Assembly (NCBI GenBank): GCA_007132865.1
Contig: SLNU01000257.1
Coordinates: 1-6,999 of the forward strand
DNA: 6,999 nt
Direction: 5' to 3'
Source of the DNA: Bacteroidales bacterium
Lineage (GTDB): Bacteria > Bacteroidota > Bacteroidia > Bacteroidales > UBA7960
In this document: positions 6,375-6,999 of the stretch, piece after piece
Numbering within the stretch: position 1 is the first letter of the stretch
How the letters are laid out: every line of letters begins with the position of its first letter
Position numbers and translations under genes: made by a program
The notes under the pieces: generated by a model
The model's input: the letters and a program-made list of their open reading frames with translations, nothing else
The model's database searches: none
Told to the model about the DNA's origin: nothing

Positions 6375-6755
6375 ATGAAGCCTGTATTTCTTCTGCCATC
6401 ACTTGGCTGGGCACTGATCGTCCTGATTGCCATTGGCTTGCCCGGAAGTCATCTTCCCGGCTCAGAGCTGCTTAAACTGCCCCATTTTGACAAGCTGGTT
6501 CATGGAATATTGTTCTTTGTATTTGCCTTTTTAACGGCTTATGGCTTTTATAAACAGGATCCGTCCACTCCCTTCCACAGGCACTATGTATCATGGACGC
6601 TCCTTGCGGGCATTGTTTATGGAATTGGCACGGAATTGCTGCAGTATCACGTGATCCCGGGAAGACACGGCAACCTTGCTGATGCGGTGGCCGATATAGT
6701 TGGAACGGTTTTTGGACTGTTGATGTTCCGGGCCTTTGTTTTGTTTTCTAAATAA
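6375..6755 (+). CDS. VanZ-like family membrane protein
   Basis: A 126-residue inner-membrane protein of the VanZ-like family (PF04892). Four hydrophobic segments lie at about residues 5-22, 43-58, 72-88 and 104-124. Family signatures are FDKLVHGILFF (residues 38-48, with D39, K40 and H43), GTELLQ (85-90) and RHGNLADAVADIVG (97-110), i.e. the conserved E/Q, then R, N and two D residues around the last two helices. VanZ itself gives low-level teicoplanin resistance, but small single-domain members in Bacteroidota have no settled function and this should not be read as a resistance gene. It starts 44 bases after gcvH without a Shine-Dalgarno and ends 37 bases before the tonB start; the gcvH-vanZ-tonB order is one I associate with Bacteroidota. 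Confidence 0.9.
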   Translation: MKPVFLLPSLGWALIVLIAIGLPGSHLPGSELLKLPHFDKLVHGILFFVFAFLTAYGFYKQDPSTPFHRHYVSWTLLAGIVYGIGTELLQYHVIPGRHGNLADAVADIVGTVFGLLMFRAFVLFSK

Positions 6756-6767
6756 TTTGTATATTAG
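6735..6767 (+). promoter_or_regulatory. Weak candidate promoter ahead of the tonB-like gene
   Basis: TATATTAG at 6760-6767 differs by one base from the Bacteroidota -7 box TAnnTTTG. Two TTTG elements lie upstream at 6735-6738 and 6740-6743, with spacers of 21 and 16 bases instead of the preferred 19 or so. The -33 part overlaps the end of the VanZ-like gene. Predicted transcription would start near 6773, about 20 bases before the start codon. Read-through from gcvH is equally possible. Confidence 0.28.
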
Positions 6768-6792
6768 CGCACTTAAAAAACCAACAAAACCA

Positions 6793-6999
6793 ATGGAAGC
6801 AAAAAAATCACCAAAAGCTGATTTGGAAAGAAACAAGCGTATGTTCCTTCAGATAGGAATCGTGTTTGCGCTTGCTGCTGCCCTCCTGGCTTTTGAATGG
6901 AAGCAGTACGAGCGAACCGCGTTTGACCTGGGTACGCTTGAAATGGATTTTATTGAGGAGGAGGAAATTCCGATTACCCGCCAGGAGCAGCCCCCACCA
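6793..6999 (+). CDS. TonB-type energy transducer, N-terminal part (3' end outside window)
   Basis: The open frame from ATG at 6793 runs off the right edge with 69 codons visible. It begins MEAKKSPKADLERNK, followed by one membrane helix (about residues 17-34, ending AFEW) and then an acidic stretch (MDFIEEEEIP) leading into a proline/glutamine-rich part. This is the characteristic N-terminus of Bacteroidota TonB proteins: cytoplasmic basic anchor, a single membrane helix, then a periplasmic linker before a C-terminal TonB domain, which is not in view. Such proteins use the ExbBD proton-motive motor to energise outer-membrane receptors for iron chelates, vitamins or glycans. The start is supported by the conserved N-terminal sequence; the leader is A-rich with no Shine-Dalgarno. 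The substrate cannot be told from here. Confidence 0.9.
   Translation, partial: MEAKKSPKADLERNKRMFLQIGIVFALAAALLAFEWKQYERTAFDLGTLEMDFIEEEEIPITRQEQPPP

Noticed and set aside
6375..6755. Reading the VanZ-like gene as a glycopeptide resistance gene
   Set aside because: Only the broad family is recognisable, no van cluster is present, and the neighbours are housekeeping genes in a Gram-negative type of genome.

Overview
The window looks like a chromosomal segment of a member of the Bacteroidota. Three things point there. The TonB start at the right edge has the phylum's typical N-terminus (KKSPKADLE, then a membrane helix ending AFEW). A TAnnTTTG-type promoter box lies ahead of gcvH. Most genes lack a Shine-Dalgarno sequence and have A-rich leaders instead. 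Base composition is moderate. I cannot name the genus from the sequence alone. All ten genes are on the + strand and no mobile element, RNA gene or CRISPR array is visible.

Left and centre (1-5862) is a SUF iron-sulfur cluster assembly operon in the order sufB (5' end cut off), sufC, sufD, sufS, a small four-helix membrane protein of unknown function, sufE, sufT. SufS takes sulfur from cysteine and passes it as persulfide to SufE. SufE delivers it to the SufBC2D scaffold, where the SufC ATPase drives cluster formation at the SufB-SufD interface. SufT is a MIP18/DUF59 protein thought to help load clusters onto client enzymes. Recognised catalytic residues are present in all of these; several fall at exactly the E. 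coli residue numbers (SufC K40/E171/H203, SufS H123/K226/C364/R379, SufE C51), so the operon looks functional. No A-type carrier (sufA) or Rrf2-type regulator lies in the window; either could be further upstream.

Right (about 5863-6999): after an 88-base gap with a plausible Bacteroidota promoter come gcvH (lipoyl-carrying H protein of the glycine cleavage system), a VanZ-like membrane protein and the first 69 codons of a TonB-type energy transducer. The junction is biochemically sensible: lipoyl synthase is an Fe-S enzyme, SufT has been linked to lipoate-dependent metabolism in Staphylococcus, and GcvH is a lipoylated protein.

The window is mostly conventional. The less expected parts are the unnamed membrane protein within the suf operon, short direct repeats clustered at the gene junctions (after sufD, after sufS, before sufE), and a cysteine-rich tail on SufD.
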